DNA of 48,052 bases, taken from NCBI RefSeq assembly GCF_900142265.1, contig NZ_FRAH01000021.1, forward strand, positions 1-48,052, read 5' to 3'. This document shows, piece by piece, positions 32,864-41,460 of this stretch. The notes under the pieces were generated by a model. The model was not told the DNA's origin. It saw nothing but the letters and a program-made list of their open reading frames with translations, and ran no database searches. How positions within the stretch are numbered: position 1 is the first letter of the stretch; each line of letters begins with the position of its first letter. The DNA is from Anaerotignum lactatifermentans DSM 14214 (GTDB lineage Bacteria; Bacillota; Clostridia; Lachnospirales; Anaerotignaceae). The translations under genes and the position numbers were made by a program.

Positions 32864-34513
32864 ATGCTGCGAGGGTTCGCAGAAGATTTGAAGCACGAGT
32901 TTCGGGGATACAATTCCGCCGCACTGATGAAAGACCTGATGGCAGGTCTGACGGTCACCGCCGTTGCACTGCCGCTGGCACTGGCATTCGGTGTCAGTTC
33001 CGGTGCCGATGCCGCATCTGGTCTGATCACCGCCATCATTGCCGGTCTGGTCATGAGCTTACTGGCTGGGGGATATTATCAGATTTCCGGTCCAACAGGG
33101 GCTATGGCAGCCATCCTCACATCACTGGTGGCAGGCTATGGTCTGGACGGCGTATTCATTGCCACACTGCTGGCTGGTATCCTGCTGCTTCTGGCGGGCA
33201 TCCTCCGTCTTGGGAAACTGACCTCTTTCATACCTGCCCCCGTTATCACAGGCTTTACCTCCGGTATTGCCATCGTCATTGCTCTGGGGCAAATTGACAA
33301 CTTCTTCGGCACCCACAGCGAAGGCGCCTCCACCATTGCCAAACTGGCAAGCTACGGCACACTGGGCTTCCATCCCAATCTGACTTCCGTAGGCATTGGT
33401 CTCTTTGTGGTGCTGTTTATGGTGTTCTTCCCGAAAAAATGGAATGCTGTGGTTCCTGCATCTCTGGTGAGCATCATTCTCACCACTGCCTTTTCCATTT
33501 TCGTTGGTTTGGAGGTGCCCACCGTTGGCACCATTCCCCAGACCCTTTTCCCGGAAAAACGACTGCTCTTTTCCGCACTGGATTTGACCACCGTCACAAA
33601 CCTCATTATGCCTGCTTTCAGTATTGCCATTCTGGGCATGATTGAAAGTTTGCTCTGCGGTGCCAGCGCAGGTCAGATGACAGGTGTTCGACTGAAAAGC
33701 AATCAGGAGCTTATCGCCCAGGGCGTGGGCAATATCCTGCTGCCTTTCTTCGGCGGCATCCCTGCCACAGCAGCCATTGCCCGTACCAGCGTTGCCATCC
33801 GTTCCGGCGCAAAAACACGTTTGACGGGTATGTTCCACGCCGTAGGGCTTTTGATTTCCATGTTCCTGTTGGCTCCCGTCATGAGCCAGATTCCCATGGC
33901 AGCCCTTGCCGGTGTCCTCATGGTCACTGCATGGCGCATGAACGAATGGAACTCCATCCTGTATATGTTCTCTCATAAATTCAAAGGGGCTATGCTGGAA
34001 TTTCTGGCTACTATGATTGCTACCATCGTATTTGACCTGACCATTGCCATTCTGGTAGGCGTTGTCATCGGTCTGATCTTCCTGGTGTCCCGTCTGTCCT
34101 TCATCGAAATCAACTACGAAAAGGTAGACATGGAACGTCTGCGTGTGACAGATCCTGCCCTGCGGAATCGTTACAATAACGCCATGGTGGCTTACATCAC
34201 CGGTCCTATGATTTTTGCCAACACCCAGAACGTGGCAGATATCTCCACAAAAATCGGCGACTGCGACACACTGCTCTTGTCCATGCGTGGTGTATCCAAC
34301 ATTGACATTTCCTGTGCCCAGACCCTCCGCACCCTCATCGGAAACCTGCGGATGAAAGGCGTAGACGTGGTTCTCTGCGGTCTGCCCTCCCGTGCCATGG
34401 AAATGATGCGCAGAACAGACCTGGACGAATATGTAGGCAAAGAAAACTTCTACTGGAGCGTAGAACGTGCCCTGCTGACAAACCGTCCCCTGCCTCCCTG
34501 CCGTCAGGACTGA
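32864..34513 (+). CDS. SulP/SLC26-family anion transporter with STAS domain
   Basis: 549 aa. Some 11-14 hydrophobic segments up to about residue 415: LMAGLTVTAVALPLALAFGV is the first SulP block, followed by YYQISGPTGAMAAIL (the conserved substrate-site helix region) and ASAGQMTGVRLKSNQELIAQG. The C-terminal ~110 residues form a cytoplasmic STAS domain (DTLLLSMRGVSNIDISCAQT). Family members carry sulfate, bicarbonate, dicarboxylates or other anions; substrate here is not predictable. Ribosome site AGGGGG. Monocistronic, ended by the hairpin at 34524-34588. Confidence 0.93.
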   Translation: MLRGFAEDLKHEFRGYNSAALMKDLMAGLTVTAVALPLALAFGVSSGADAASGLITAIIAGLVMSLLAGGYYQISGPTGAMAAILTSLVAGYGLDGVFIATLLAGILLLLAGILRLGKLTSFIPAPVITGFTSGIAIVIALGQIDNFFGTHSEGASTIAKLASYGTLGFHPNLTSVGIGLFVVLFMVFFPKKWNAVVPASLVSIILTTAFSIFVGLEVPTVGTIPQTLFPEKRLLFSALDLTTVTNLIMPAFSIAILGMIESLLCGASAGQMTGVRLKSNQELIAQGVGNILLPFFGGIPATAAIARTSVAIRSGAKTRLTGMFHAVGLLISMFLLAPVMSQIPMAALAGVLMVTAWRMNEWNSILYMFSHKFKGAMLEFLATMIATIVFDLTIAILVGVVIGLIFLVSRLSFIEINYEKVDMERLRVTDPALRNRYNNAMVAYITGPMIFANTQNVADISTKIGDCDTLLLSMRGVSNIDISCAQTLRTLIGNLRMKGVDVVLCGLPSRAMEMMRRTDLDEYVGKENFYWSVERALLTNRPLPPCRQD

Positions 34514-34523
34514 AAAAACGCAG

Positions 34524-34588
34524 TTTCATAAGAAAACAAAAAAGGCTGAAATCCTTACCATACCAAGGATTCCAGCCTTTTTTCTTAT
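34524..34588. repeat. Partial copy of the intergenic hairpin repeat, acting as convergent terminator
   Basis: TTCATAAGAAAACAAAAAAGG then CTGAAATCCTT ... AAGGATTCCAG and CCTTTTTTCTTATG reproduce the first nested hairpin of the repeat family without the second. It separates convergent sulP and thioesterase genes and its right arm supplies the thioesterase stop codon. I treat it as both repeat fragment and terminator. Confidence 0.75.
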
Positions 34589-35016
34589 GCTTTTTCCGCC
34601 TCGTATTCCACTACGCAGTTTTTCAGGATTTCATCCAGCTCCTGCCATTTCTGTTTCAGCCGCAGAGGCTTGCCTGCCTGGTCTAAGAAGCAGTGTTCAG
34701 AAACGCCTGTAAAGAGCACCTGTTCGCTTCCTGCCAGCTTCATTTCGTATGCCAGATGCATCATCATGCCGTTGTATTTCTGCACCTTTACGGTGATTTC
34801 CAGCACATCGGCAAATGTGCAGCTTTTTTTGTATCGTCCATGTACCCCTACCACAGGGGAAACAATGCCCTCCGCTTCCAGACGGTCAAAACCCCAGCCG
34901 ATTTTCTCCAGAAAATCCACCCGGGCTTCTTCCATCCAGCGGATGTAATTGGAATGATGGGCAATGCCCATTTTGTCTGTTTCGTAATACTGTACTTTAT
35001 GCAAATATGGTTCCAT
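34585..35016 (-). CDS. Acyl-CoA thioesterase, 4HBT hotdog fold (YbgC/FadM-like)
   Basis: 143 aa. Hydrolyses acyl-CoA or related thioesters. YYETDKMGIAHHSNYIRWME is the 4HBT signature with the catalytic Asp at residue 14, followed by SPVVGVHGRYKKSCTFADVL. Start at 35016 (MEPYLHKVQ) has an AAGG site; a frame open 23 codons further up lacks support. Its TAA stop lies within the right arm of the partial repeat at 34524-34588. Monocistronic. Confidence 0.9.
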   Translation of the reverse strand: MEPYLHKVQYYETDKMGIAHHSNYIRWMEEARVDFLEKIGWGFDRLEAEGIVSPVVGVHGRYKKSCTFADVLEITVKVQKYNGMMMHLAYEMKLAGSEQVLFTGVSEHCFLDQAGKPLRLKQKWQELDEILKNCVVEYEAEKA

Positions 35017-35159
35017 AATTCGCCTTCTTTCTTCAAATGGTTTCCTTTTTTTGTATTCGCCGCCGGTGCTGCGATTCCTTCCCACTTCTGCATATTGACA
35101 TAATTTTTCCGCAAAAGGGCTGCCTGCTTTGCCAAAATTTTACAAATCTGAAAAAATCG

Positions 35160-35189
35160 TTGCCAAAACATGCCGTTTCCCACTAAACT
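35160..35189 (+). promoter_or_regulatory. Candidate antiporter promoter
   Basis: TTGCCA, 18 bases, TAAACT, giving a ~40-base leader that contains AGGAGG. Confidence 0.5.
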
Positions 35190-35237
35190 TAGAATAGAAA
35201 CTTATGCCGCCGGCAGGCAGAACAGGAGGAATGTCCA

Positions 35238-36827
35238 TTGAACGAAATTTTATTGCTGACAGGCATTGTCATCATCATCTGCATTCTGGTGCATCGTCTG
35301 ACCTTTCGCCTAGGGGTGCCGTCCCTGTTGGCGTTTCTGGCTCTTGGCATGTGCTTCGGCGTTGATGGCATACTGCATATTTCTTTTAACAATTACCATA
35401 TTTCAGAAGTCATCTGTTCCGTCAGCTTGATTTTTATCATGTTTTACGGCGGCTTCGGCACCAACTTTGAAGAAGCCCGTTCCGTTGCCGTCAAATCCAC
35501 ATTGCTTTCCACCCTGGGCGTACTGTTCACCGCTGGACTGGTAGGCGTCTTTGCTCACTTCGTCCTGCATCTTCCCTGGGCAGAAAGCATGCTCATCGGC
35601 TCTGTCATTTCGTCTACAGACGCCGCTTCCGTATTCAGCATTCTCCGTTCCAAAAAGCTGAATCTGAAAGACCACACCGCTTCCATGCTGGAAATGGAGT
35701 CCGGTTCCAATGACCCCATGTCCTATATGCTGACATTGCTGTGGATCACCATACTCACAGGGGATCAGGTATCTGTGCCTTTGTTGGTGCTGCGTCAGCT
35801 TGCCATTGGCAGCATTTTGGGTCTGCTGTTGGGAAAAGGCGCTGTTTTTGTGCTGAACCGCTGCAATTTCTACATCGACCAGGGGAATACCATATTCCTT
35901 CTGGCTGTTTCCGCGCTGACTTATGCTCTGCCTTCCGCTCTGGGCGGCAATGGGTATCTGAGCGTATATCTTTGCGGCATCGTCATGGGGAACTCCTATC
36001 TGCCCCATAAACGCGATCTGGTGCTGACATTCGACGTATTGACAGGCATTGCCCAAATGGTCATCTTCTTCCTGTTGGGACTGCTGGTGACGCCTTCTCA
36101 GCTGCCTGCGGTGTTCCTGCCCTCTGTGCTTATCATGGCGTTTTTGACCCTTGTGGCAAGACCCCTTTCCGTAACTGCGGTGCTTGCGCCCTTCCGTTCT
36201 TCCAAAGAACAGATTGGTCTGGTTTCCTGGTCTGGGCTGCGGGGAGCCGCTTCCATTGTGTTTGCCATTCAGGCAGTCCTCAGCGGTGCGCCTATGGAAT
36301 ACAATCTGTTCAACCTGGTGTTCTGCATCGTGCTCCTTTCCATTTCTCTGCAAGGCACTTTGCTGGCACCTATGGCACATAAACTGAACATGATCGACGA
36401 GAAAGCCGACGTCCGCCGCACATTCAATGACTATCAGGTAGAAAGCGACATCACCTTTTCCAAGATTTCCATCAGCCCTCATCATCCATGGGTAGACCAT
36501 TCCCTGAAGGATGTCCCCCTGCCGCCGGAACTGCTGGTGACCCTGATCCTGCGAAATGGTGTTTCTCTGGTGCCCAATGGCTCCACCGTCCTGCAGGCAG
36601 GCGACCTGCTGGTACTGGCAGGACATGAATTCGAAGACCGGGAAAACCTGACTCTCTACGAAGTTTCCATTGACAAGACCCATAAATGGAAAGACAAATC
36701 CCTGCGGGAACTGTCCCTGCCCAAAGGCACCCTTATCGTCATGATACAAAATGAAAAGGGCACTGTCATTCCCGATGGCAATACGGTCATTCATGGGGAA
36801 GATACCCTGGTCATTGCCAGATTCTGA
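35238..36827 (+). CDS. Cation/proton antiporter (NhaP2/CvrA-like) with two TrkA-C domains
   Basis: 529 aa. Twelve or so membrane helices up to ~385 in the CPA1 fold: SSTDAASVFSILRSKKLNL and MLEMESGSNDPMSYML hold the usual acidic transport residues, and SWSGLRGAASIVFAI the later conserved Arg. The C-terminal ~140 residues contain two TrkA-C (RCK-C) modules, each with a GSTVLQAGDLLVLAG-type end, which in relatives bind regulatory nucleotides. K+/H+ exchange is the usual role. TTG start: AGGAGG is nine bases upstream, and the nearer ATG is in another frame. Confidence 0.92.
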   Translation: MNEILLLTGIVIIICILVHRLTFRLGVPSLLAFLALGMCFGVDGILHISFNNYHISEVICSVSLIFIMFYGGFGTNFEEARSVAVKSTLLSTLGVLFTAGLVGVFAHFVLHLPWAESMLIGSVISSTDAASVFSILRSKKLNLKDHTASMLEMESGSNDPMSYMLTLLWITILTGDQVSVPLLVLRQLAIGSILGLLLGKGAVFVLNRCNFYIDQGNTIFLLAVSALTYALPSALGGNGYLSVYLCGIVMGNSYLPHKRDLVLTFDVLTGIAQMVIFFLLGLLVTPSQLPAVFLPSVLIMAFLTLVARPLSVTAVLAPFRSSKEQIGLVSWSGLRGAASIVFAIQAVLSGAPMEYNLFNLVFCIVLLSISLQGTLLAPMAHKLNMIDEKADVRRTFNDYQVESDITFSKISISPHHPWVDHSLKDVPLPPELLVTLILRNGVSLVPNGSTVLQAGDLLVLAGHEFEDRENLTLYEVSIDKTHKWKDKSLRELSLPKGTLIVMIQNEKGTVIPDGNTVIHGEDTLVIARF

Positions 36828-36831
36828 TACC

Positions 36832-36867
36832 AAAAAAGCTGATTCTCAAAGAGAATCAGCTTTTTTT
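36832..36867. terminator. Bidirectional terminator between antiporter and CDF genes
   Basis: AAAAAAGCTGATTCTC, AAA, GAGAATCAGCTTTTTTT: a 13-bp perfect stem with A and T runs for both convergent genes. Confidence 0.95.
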
Positions 36868-36874
36868 ATCTATA

Positions 36875-37807
36875 TCATGCCTGTTCCGGCACCAGTTCGC
36901 AAACGCAGTAATCCCATTTTTCACACAGATGCTTCTGCGCCTCCTTGGATGCCTGTCGCATACAATCCAGAGAAAGCACATCCCCTTCCGTGTGGAAATA
37001 TACAGAAACCCACATTCTGCGTCCCGTGCGGGTCACATCATAAAACACAGGCTCAAATCCATATGCCTGCAAAAGAGGCTCACAAATCCCCTTGACCTGC
37101 TCCAGTACTTTTTCATCAGGCGCAAAAAGGAAAATATCTTTCACGGCGCCAAAAAACATCTTGGCTGCCCCCGGCAGTGCGAAAGCCACCACCAGCAGTG
37201 CCACCACCTGGTCCACGTAGGGCGCCATCCACGCAAGGCTGGTATCCTTCAGTACCTTTGCGCCAAAGAATGCCGCCGCCATACCCATGCTGTAAAGGAC
37301 ATCCAGCCGCCACGCCATCCATTCTGTCTGCAATATGGGAGAAGCCACTTTTCTGGCACCCACATACATAACACCCAGAATACAAAGGCTCACCAACCCC
37401 AGCAGTAGCTGGAACATGGATACGGCACCATATGCCACATGAGCGCCGCCGGAAAGCATGGTCTGGATAACATTCACTGTCAATCCTGCCATAACGGAAA
37501 GCATCATGGCAGACTTCACTGCTGTAAATACAGATTCCACCTGGGCATAGCCAAAGGGATATTTCTCTGAAATCGGTCTGTAAAAAAGAGGTGTCAAGCA
37601 GACAGCCGCTGCCATCATGAGCATTTCCGCCCCATCATAGGCGGCATCCATGAGTACCGACTGGGAATGGCTGGCAAAAGCAAACAACAGCTCTGCCGCC
37701 ACAAAACACACGTCTGCAAAGACAGAGAGCTGCAAAATCCGTTTTTCCGTCTGCAATTCTTGATTTCTCGACCTTTTGGGCATCACTGCCCCTTGGGTTT
37801 GTTCCAT
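36875..37807 (-). CDS. Cation diffusion facilitator family transporter
   Basis: 310 aa. Six hydrophobic helices (about 26-200) and a C-terminal cytoplasmic domain (VKGICEPLLQAYGFEPVFYD, RRMWVSVYFHTEGDV). The linker YPFGYAQVESVF is a CDF signature. In helix 2 the metal-site pair is D54-x3-D58 (MDAAYDG), but helix 5 reads A165-W-R-L-D169, lacking the His/Asn/Asp that normally supplies a ligand four residues before the Asp. Exports a divalent metal in family members; which one, if any, is unclear. Start chosen at 37807, nine bases from AAGGAG; 37813 is the alternative. Confidence 0.88.
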   Translation of the reverse strand: MEQTQGAVMPKRSRNQELQTEKRILQLSVFADVCFVAAELLFAFASHSQSVLMDAAYDGAEMLMMAAAVCLTPLFYRPISEKYPFGYAQVESVFTAVKSAMMLSVMAGLTVNVIQTMLSGGAHVAYGAVSMFQLLLGLVSLCILGVMYVGARKVASPILQTEWMAWRLDVLYSMGMAAAFFGAKVLKDTSLAWMAPYVDQVVALLVVAFALPGAAKMFFGAVKDIFLFAPDEKVLEQVKGICEPLLQAYGFEPVFYDVTRTGRRMWVSVYFHTEGDVLSLDCMRQASKEAQKHLCEKWDYCVCELVPEQA

Positions 37808-37851
37808 TTTCATTCACTCCTTATAAAGACGCTTGCTGTTTTTGAAAACCA

Positions 37852-37986
37852 TCACCGTCCCATCTGCGGCAGACCGCTGCCCCCGTGATGTTCTTCCAAA
37901 TGGTTTTCTCTCGCTTTTTTGCGGCTAAGGAAGATATATTGTTGTCCCAAACCCCTTTCTTTTGATTTCTGCTTCTGATTTATCAT
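37852..37986 (-). CDS. Possible 44-aa ORF upstream of the CDF gene
   Basis: A short frame reads MINQKQKSKERGLGQQYIF, then LSRKKARENHLEEHHGGSG and LPQMGR. It is basic at the start and has His/Glu (HLEEHH) near the end. There is no ribosome site; the start follows straight after a terminator T-run, so translation from this Met is doubtful. The stop region folds: GAAAACCAT pairs with ATGGTTTTC across the stop and GCGGTCTGCCGC is an internal hairpin. It could be the remains of a gene, a leader peptide, or purely a structured leader RNA of the CDF transcript. Confidence 0.35.
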   Translation of the reverse strand: MINQKQKSKERGLGQQYIFLSRKKARENHLEEHHGGSGLPQMGR

Positions 37987-37988
37987 AT

Positions 37989-38022
37989 AAAAAAAAGAGA
38001 GAATATGGATTCTCTCTTTTTT
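37989..38022 (-). terminator. Terminator of the efp/zinc-ribbon operon
   Basis: AAAAAAGAGAGAAT, ATGG loop, ATTCTCTCTTTTTT; perfect stem, 10 bases after the stop at 38032. Confidence 0.92.
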
Positions 38023-38031
38023 CGTCGCATT

Positions 38032-38379
38032 TTAAAACTTTAATTCATCGATATCCATAGTGCCCATGGGGATGCTGTTGCCGCAAGCAGGACAGGCAAT
38101 TTCCTTCTGGGTTTCCATGGTTTCCTCATCCACGTCGATTTCCTCGCCGCAGTTGGGGCAGATGAAGGAATAGAAGTACACGGGTTCTTCCGTTTCTTCT
38201 TCATCCAGTTCCATTTCTTCCAGTTCTTCATCGTCCAGGAAGGTTTCCAGCATAAATGCCATATCTTCCAGAATATCCATGATGCCATGGAAAATCTTGC
38301 CTTCTTTGGTGTCGGGATCAAACCCGCTGCCGTCGCAAAGCCCTCTCAGATATGTGATTTTCTTATCGAAATATTCCAT
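38032..38379 (-). CDS. CD1247-type N-terminal domain protein with zinc ribbon
   Basis: 115 aa, acidic. The N-terminal FDKKITYLRGLCDGSGFDPD then TKEGKIFHGIMDILEDMA matches the CD1247 N-terminal domain found next to efp in Clostridia (from memory of family naming). A Glu-rich hinge (LDDEELEEMELDEEETEE) leads to a zinc ribbon CPNCGEEID ... CPACGNS. Function unknown. It follows efp by 36 bases and shares its transcript. Confidence 0.82.
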   Translation of the reverse strand: MEYFDKKITYLRGLCDGSGFDPDTKEGKIFHGIMDILEDMAFMLETFLDDEELEEMELDEEETEEPVYFYSFICPNCGEEIDVDEETMETQKEIACPACGNSIPMGTMDIDELKF

Positions 38380-38415
38380 TTATCACTGCCTCCTTCCGAA
38401 AGATTGGAAAAAAGA

Positions 38416-38979
38416 TTAGTTGTTTACTCTGCTCAGGTATTCGCCTGTACGAGTGTCGATTTTGATGATTTCACCCTGGTTGATGAACAGAGGTACCTGA
38501 ACGGATGCGCCTGTTTCAACGATAGCGGGTTTTGTAGCGCCCTGTGCTGTGTTGCCTGCGAAACCGGGTTCTGTGTCTGTGATTTCCAGTTCAACGAACA
38601 GAGGGGGTTCGATACCGAATACGTTGCCGTCATGAGCCAGCAGTTTTACGTTTTCGTTTTCTTTTACAAATTTCAGGGAATCGCCAACGTCATAAGCGTT
38701 CAGAGCGATCTGGTCGAATGTTTCGTTGTTCATGAAGTGATACAGTTCACCGTCGTTGTACAGGTACTGCATATCCATTCTGTCGATGTGTGCTTTGGAC
38801 ATTTTTTCAGTAGGACGGAATGTTTTTTCCACTACTGCGCCTGTTTTGATGTTTTTCAGTCTTGTACGAACGAAAGCCGCACCTTTACCGGGTTTTACAT
38901 GCTGGAATTCCAGTACGCTGTAAATTTCGCCTTCGTATTCCATGGTTACGCCGTTTCTAAGTTCACCTGCAGAAATCAT
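38416..38979 (-). CDS. efp: Translation elongation factor P
   Basis: 187 aa. Relieves ribosome stalling at polyproline stretches. Three OB-like domains: KOW N-terminal ([16 protein letters not shown]), the loop [16 protein letters not shown] with Lys32 at the tip, the position that is modified in other bacteria, and the C-terminal block [17 protein letters not shown]. No EpmA/EpmB or YmfI-type modification gene is in the window. Start supported by AGGAGG at 8 bases. First gene of the efp-zinc ribbon operon. Confidence 0.98.
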   Translation of the reverse strand: MISAGELRNGVTMEYEGEIYSVLEFQHVKPGKGAAFVRTRLKNIKTGAVVEKTFRPTEKMSKAHIDRMDMQYLYNDGELYHFMNNETFDQIALNAYDVGDSLKFVKENENVKLLAHDGNVFGIEPPLFVELEITDTEPGFAGNTAQGATKPAIVETGASVQVPLFINQGEIIKIDTRTGEYLSRVNN

Positions 38980-39080
38980 GTTTCATTTCCTCCTCAAATT
39001 TCATCTTACGGAAAAAAATTCCCGCTGCTTTTAAAAATTATACTATATTTCTTATTCTAAAAATAAGCATATCCTATTAT

Positions 39081-39109
39081 ATTTTAATGGAAAATCAATG
39101 TTTTTTCAA
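39081..39109 (-). promoter_or_regulatory. Candidate efp promoter
   Basis: TTGAAA (39109-39104), 17 bases, TAAAAT (39086-39081) on the minus strand; an overlapping TATAAT sits two bases downstream. The region is very AT-rich so alternatives exist. Confidence 0.55.
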
Positions 39110-39140
39110 TACATAATCTGAAAAAAACCATCTTTTTGGC

Positions 39141-39650
39141 TCAGATCATGCCATTTCTCTTGAAATAAACCTGCATGACTTTCCGCTCTGCCCCGCGTTT
39201 TACCTTTGTGATGAGCTGGTCACGGTCGCAGATGGGCGCTGTCATGATGCAGTACAGACCGCCTCTGTGGCCGCACCACATATCTGTAAATACCTGATCG
39301 CCTACCATAGCCGCTTCCTGGGGCACCAGCCCCAGTCGTTTCAATGCCTGTTTCATTTTTCTGGGATTGGGCTTGCCTGCTTTGTGGATAGCAAGGGCTT
39401 TCAGGGGCTTATTGAAGCGATGTACCCTCTCTTTGTTGTTATTGGACAGGATGCACAGGCGGAAACCCATGTCCTGCATCTGGGCAAAAAAGTCAATGAG
39501 CTTTTCATCCGGGTCTGCCACATCAAAGGGCGCCACCGTGTTGTCGATGTCGAATACCAGTCCCCGTATGCCCATTTCCTTCAGCTCCGCCAAAGGCAGG
39601 TCATAAATGGACTGAATGTATAAATCAGGGAAAAAACGTTCCAGTATCAT
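39141..39650 (-). CDS. yqeG: YqeG family HAD-IIIA phosphatase
   Basis: 169 aa. Haloacid dehalogenase fold: motif I GLVFDIDNTVAPF (nucleophile and acid/base Asp), motif II CILSNNN, Lys in AGKPNPRKMKQAL, and motif III MVGDQVFTDMWCG. Related to phosphatidylglycerolphosphate phosphatases and to Bacillus YqeG; substrate unconfirmed. It is followed on the same strand by spacer and efp, and preceded by a NifX-like gene 9 bases upstream. Confidence 0.93.
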   Translation of the reverse strand: MILERFFPDLYIQSIYDLPLAELKEMGIRGLVFDIDNTVAPFDVADPDEKLIDFFAQMQDMGFRLCILSNNNKERVHRFNKPLKALAIHKAGKPNPRKMKQALKRLGLVPQEAAMVGDQVFTDMWCGHRGGLYCIMTAPICDRDQLITKVKRGAERKVMQVYFKRNGMI

Positions 39651-39659
39651 ATTGCCTCC

Positions 39660-40007
39660 TTATATCCTCTCGTCCAGTTCAATACGCAGCAAAGCGTTTT
39701 CCTCCACCGTTCCCAGCTGCTCCCCGCTGAGATAACGGATCATGGCTTCGTCGGCGTTTCCCGTCACGCCGTAAATCAGTTCAATGCGCTTGGTGCGGAG
39801 CAGGGTTCTGCCTGCGGACCGGATATTGGCGCAGAGCACCACATTGATGTCCTGTTCCGTGAGAAACTCCGCAATGGTCTTATCCCCCAAGGGCACCACT
39901 TCTTTTGCCTTCACCAGTTCGATTTCCACATCATAGACCGTAAATTCTTTCGTTTCGCTGTACCGGAGAAAAATCTCCCCGTCCTTTGTGGGAATGGCAA
40001 CCCGCAT
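39660..40007 (-). CDS. NifX/NifB-like dinitrogenase iron-molybdenum cofactor domain protein
   Basis: 115 aa. MRVAIPTKDGEIFLRYSE at the N-terminus and INVVLCANI(R) plus GVTGNADEAMIRYLSG are the NifX-type fold blocks (RNase H-like). In nitrogen fixers such domains hold cofactor precursors; stand-alone copies in Clostridia have no assigned role. Start at 40007, eight bases from AAGGAAGG; a GTG three codons upstream is possible. No nif genes are nearby; probably co-transcribed with yqeG. Confidence 0.75.
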   Translation of the reverse strand: MRVAIPTKDGEIFLRYSETKEFTVYDVEIELVKAKEVVPLGDKTIAEFLTEQDINVVLCANIRSAGRTLLRTKRIELIYGVTGNADEAMIRYLSGEQLGTVEENALLRIELDERI

Positions 40008-40080
40008 GGCCCACACCTTCCTTTCTTTGTCCTATTGTATCCATCCTTTGGGGGCGTGTCAAATTTTCCCGAAATTTTTT

Positions 40081-40109
40081 TTGCGTATTTCACCGAAAAA
40101 GGGTAAAAT
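40081..40109 (+). promoter_or_regulatory. Promoter of the M29 aminopeptidase gene
   Basis: TTGCGT, 17 bases, TAAAAT; ~35-base leader with AAAGGAGA. Confidence 0.75.
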
Positions 40110-40150
40110 AGGAACGAATACAGAAGGTTACATCGAAAGGAGATTGAAAT

Positions 40151-41266
40151 ATGGACCCTAGAATCGAACAATTGGCTTATAATCTGGTGCATAATTCCTG
40201 CGGCCTGCAAAAAGGCGAAAAAGTCATGATTCACCAGAACGGCATCCATCCGGCGCCGCTGGTAAAAGCCATCATCAAAGAAGTATACAAAATCGGCGCG
40301 ACACCCTTTTTGCAGCTGATGACAAACTCTCTGGAACGTGAACTGCTGCTGGGCGCCACAAAAGAACAGATGGAACTCATGGCAAAGGCAGACAGCCTGC
40401 TCATGAACGAAATGGACGCGTTCATCGGTGTCCGCGGTGAGGATAACATCACCGAACAGGCAGACGTGCCCAACGAAAAACAGAGCATTTACGAAAAATA
40501 TTACTCTGCCCCTGTTCACCATGAAATCCGTGTGCCCCATACAAAATGGGTGGTACTGCGCTACCCCACAAACGGCATGGCACAGTCCGCACACACCAGT
40601 CTGGAAGACTTTGAAGATTTCTACTTCAATGTATGCAATCTGGACTACGGCAAAATGTCCAAAGCCATGGACAGCATCGTTGACCTGATGAACCGCACAG
40701 ACAAAGTTCGTCTGGTGGCAAAAGGCACCGACCTGACATTCTCCATCAAGGACATTCCCGCTGTGAAATGCGCCGGCACCTGCAACATTCCCGACGGTGA
40801 AATCTACACCGCCCCTGTTCGTGACTCCATCAACGGCGTCATCACTTACAACACCCCTTCCGAATACAACAGCTTTACATTCGAAAATGTAAAACTCACA
40901 TTCAAAGACGGGAAAATCATCGACTGCGACGGCAACGACAAAGAACGTCTGGAACACATCTTCAACACCGACGAAGGCGCAAGATATGTGGGTGAATTTG
41001 CCATCGGCGTAAACCCTTATATCACAAAGCCCATGAACAACATCCTCTTTGACGAAAAAATCGCCGGCAGTATCCACTTCACTCCCGGCAACTGCTATGA
41101 CGACGCACCTAACGGCAATAAATCCGCTATCCACTGGGATTTGGTGCTGATTATGACACCGGAATACGGCGGCGGCGAAATCTGGTTCGACGATGTGCTC
41201 ATCCGCAAAGATGGACGTTTCGTACTGCCTGAACTGGAATGCCTGAATCCTGAAAATCTGATGTGA
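40151..41266 (+). CDS. Aminopeptidase, M29 family
   Basis: 371 aa, cytosolic metallo-aminopeptidase of the thermophilic (AmpS/aminopeptidase T) family. N-terminal Rossmann-like part with LQKGEKVMIHQNG; the metal-site half has GEIYTAPVRDSINGVITYN, GEFAIGVNPYI, and NGNKSAIHWDLVLIMTP (His and Asp ligands). Length is slightly shorter than many M29 enzymes (about 400). Good AAAGGAGA ribosome site. Strong codon bias points to high expression. Monocistronic. Confidence 0.9.
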   Translation: MDPRIEQLAYNLVHNSCGLQKGEKVMIHQNGIHPAPLVKAIIKEVYKIGATPFLQLMTNSLERELLLGATKEQMELMAKADSLLMNEMDAFIGVRGEDNITEQADVPNEKQSIYEKYYSAPVHHEIRVPHTKWVVLRYPTNGMAQSAHTSLEDFEDFYFNVCNLDYGKMSKAMDSIVDLMNRTDKVRLVAKGTDLTFSIKDIPAVKCAGTCNIPDGEIYTAPVRDSINGVITYNTPSEYNSFTFENVKLTFKDGKIIDCDGNDKERLEHIFNTDEGARYVGEFAIGVNPYITKPMNNILFDEKIAGSIHFTPGNCYDDAPNGNKSAIHWDLVLIMTPEYGGGEIWFDDVLIRKDGRFVLPELECLNPENLM

Positions 41267-41314
41267 TTTTGTTTCGGCAGGAAACATAATATAGAAACAT
41301 AATATAATAGTAGA

Positions 41315-41350
41315 AACAGCCTTTTTCTGTTTGAGAAAGGCTGTTTTTTT
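41315..41350 (+). terminator. Terminator of the M29 aminopeptidase gene
   Basis: AACAGCCTTT / AAAGGCTGTT around a short loop, then seven T. Confidence 0.9.
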
Positions 41351-41460
41351 CGCATATTTTTGAAGAAAATAGAAAAATTTGGGGCAAATTCTGCCCTTTC
41401 AAAATCCCTATGTTGTCGTTTCCGACTCTCCCAATCCGCACCGGACTGGCGAAAAGGTTT

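Noticed and set aside
37830-37930. NiCo (czcD) or other known metal riboswitch before the CDF gene
   Set aside because: A GGGACG block and a GC hairpin are there, but the four-helix junction and the conserved blocks I remember are not; kept only as an open finding.
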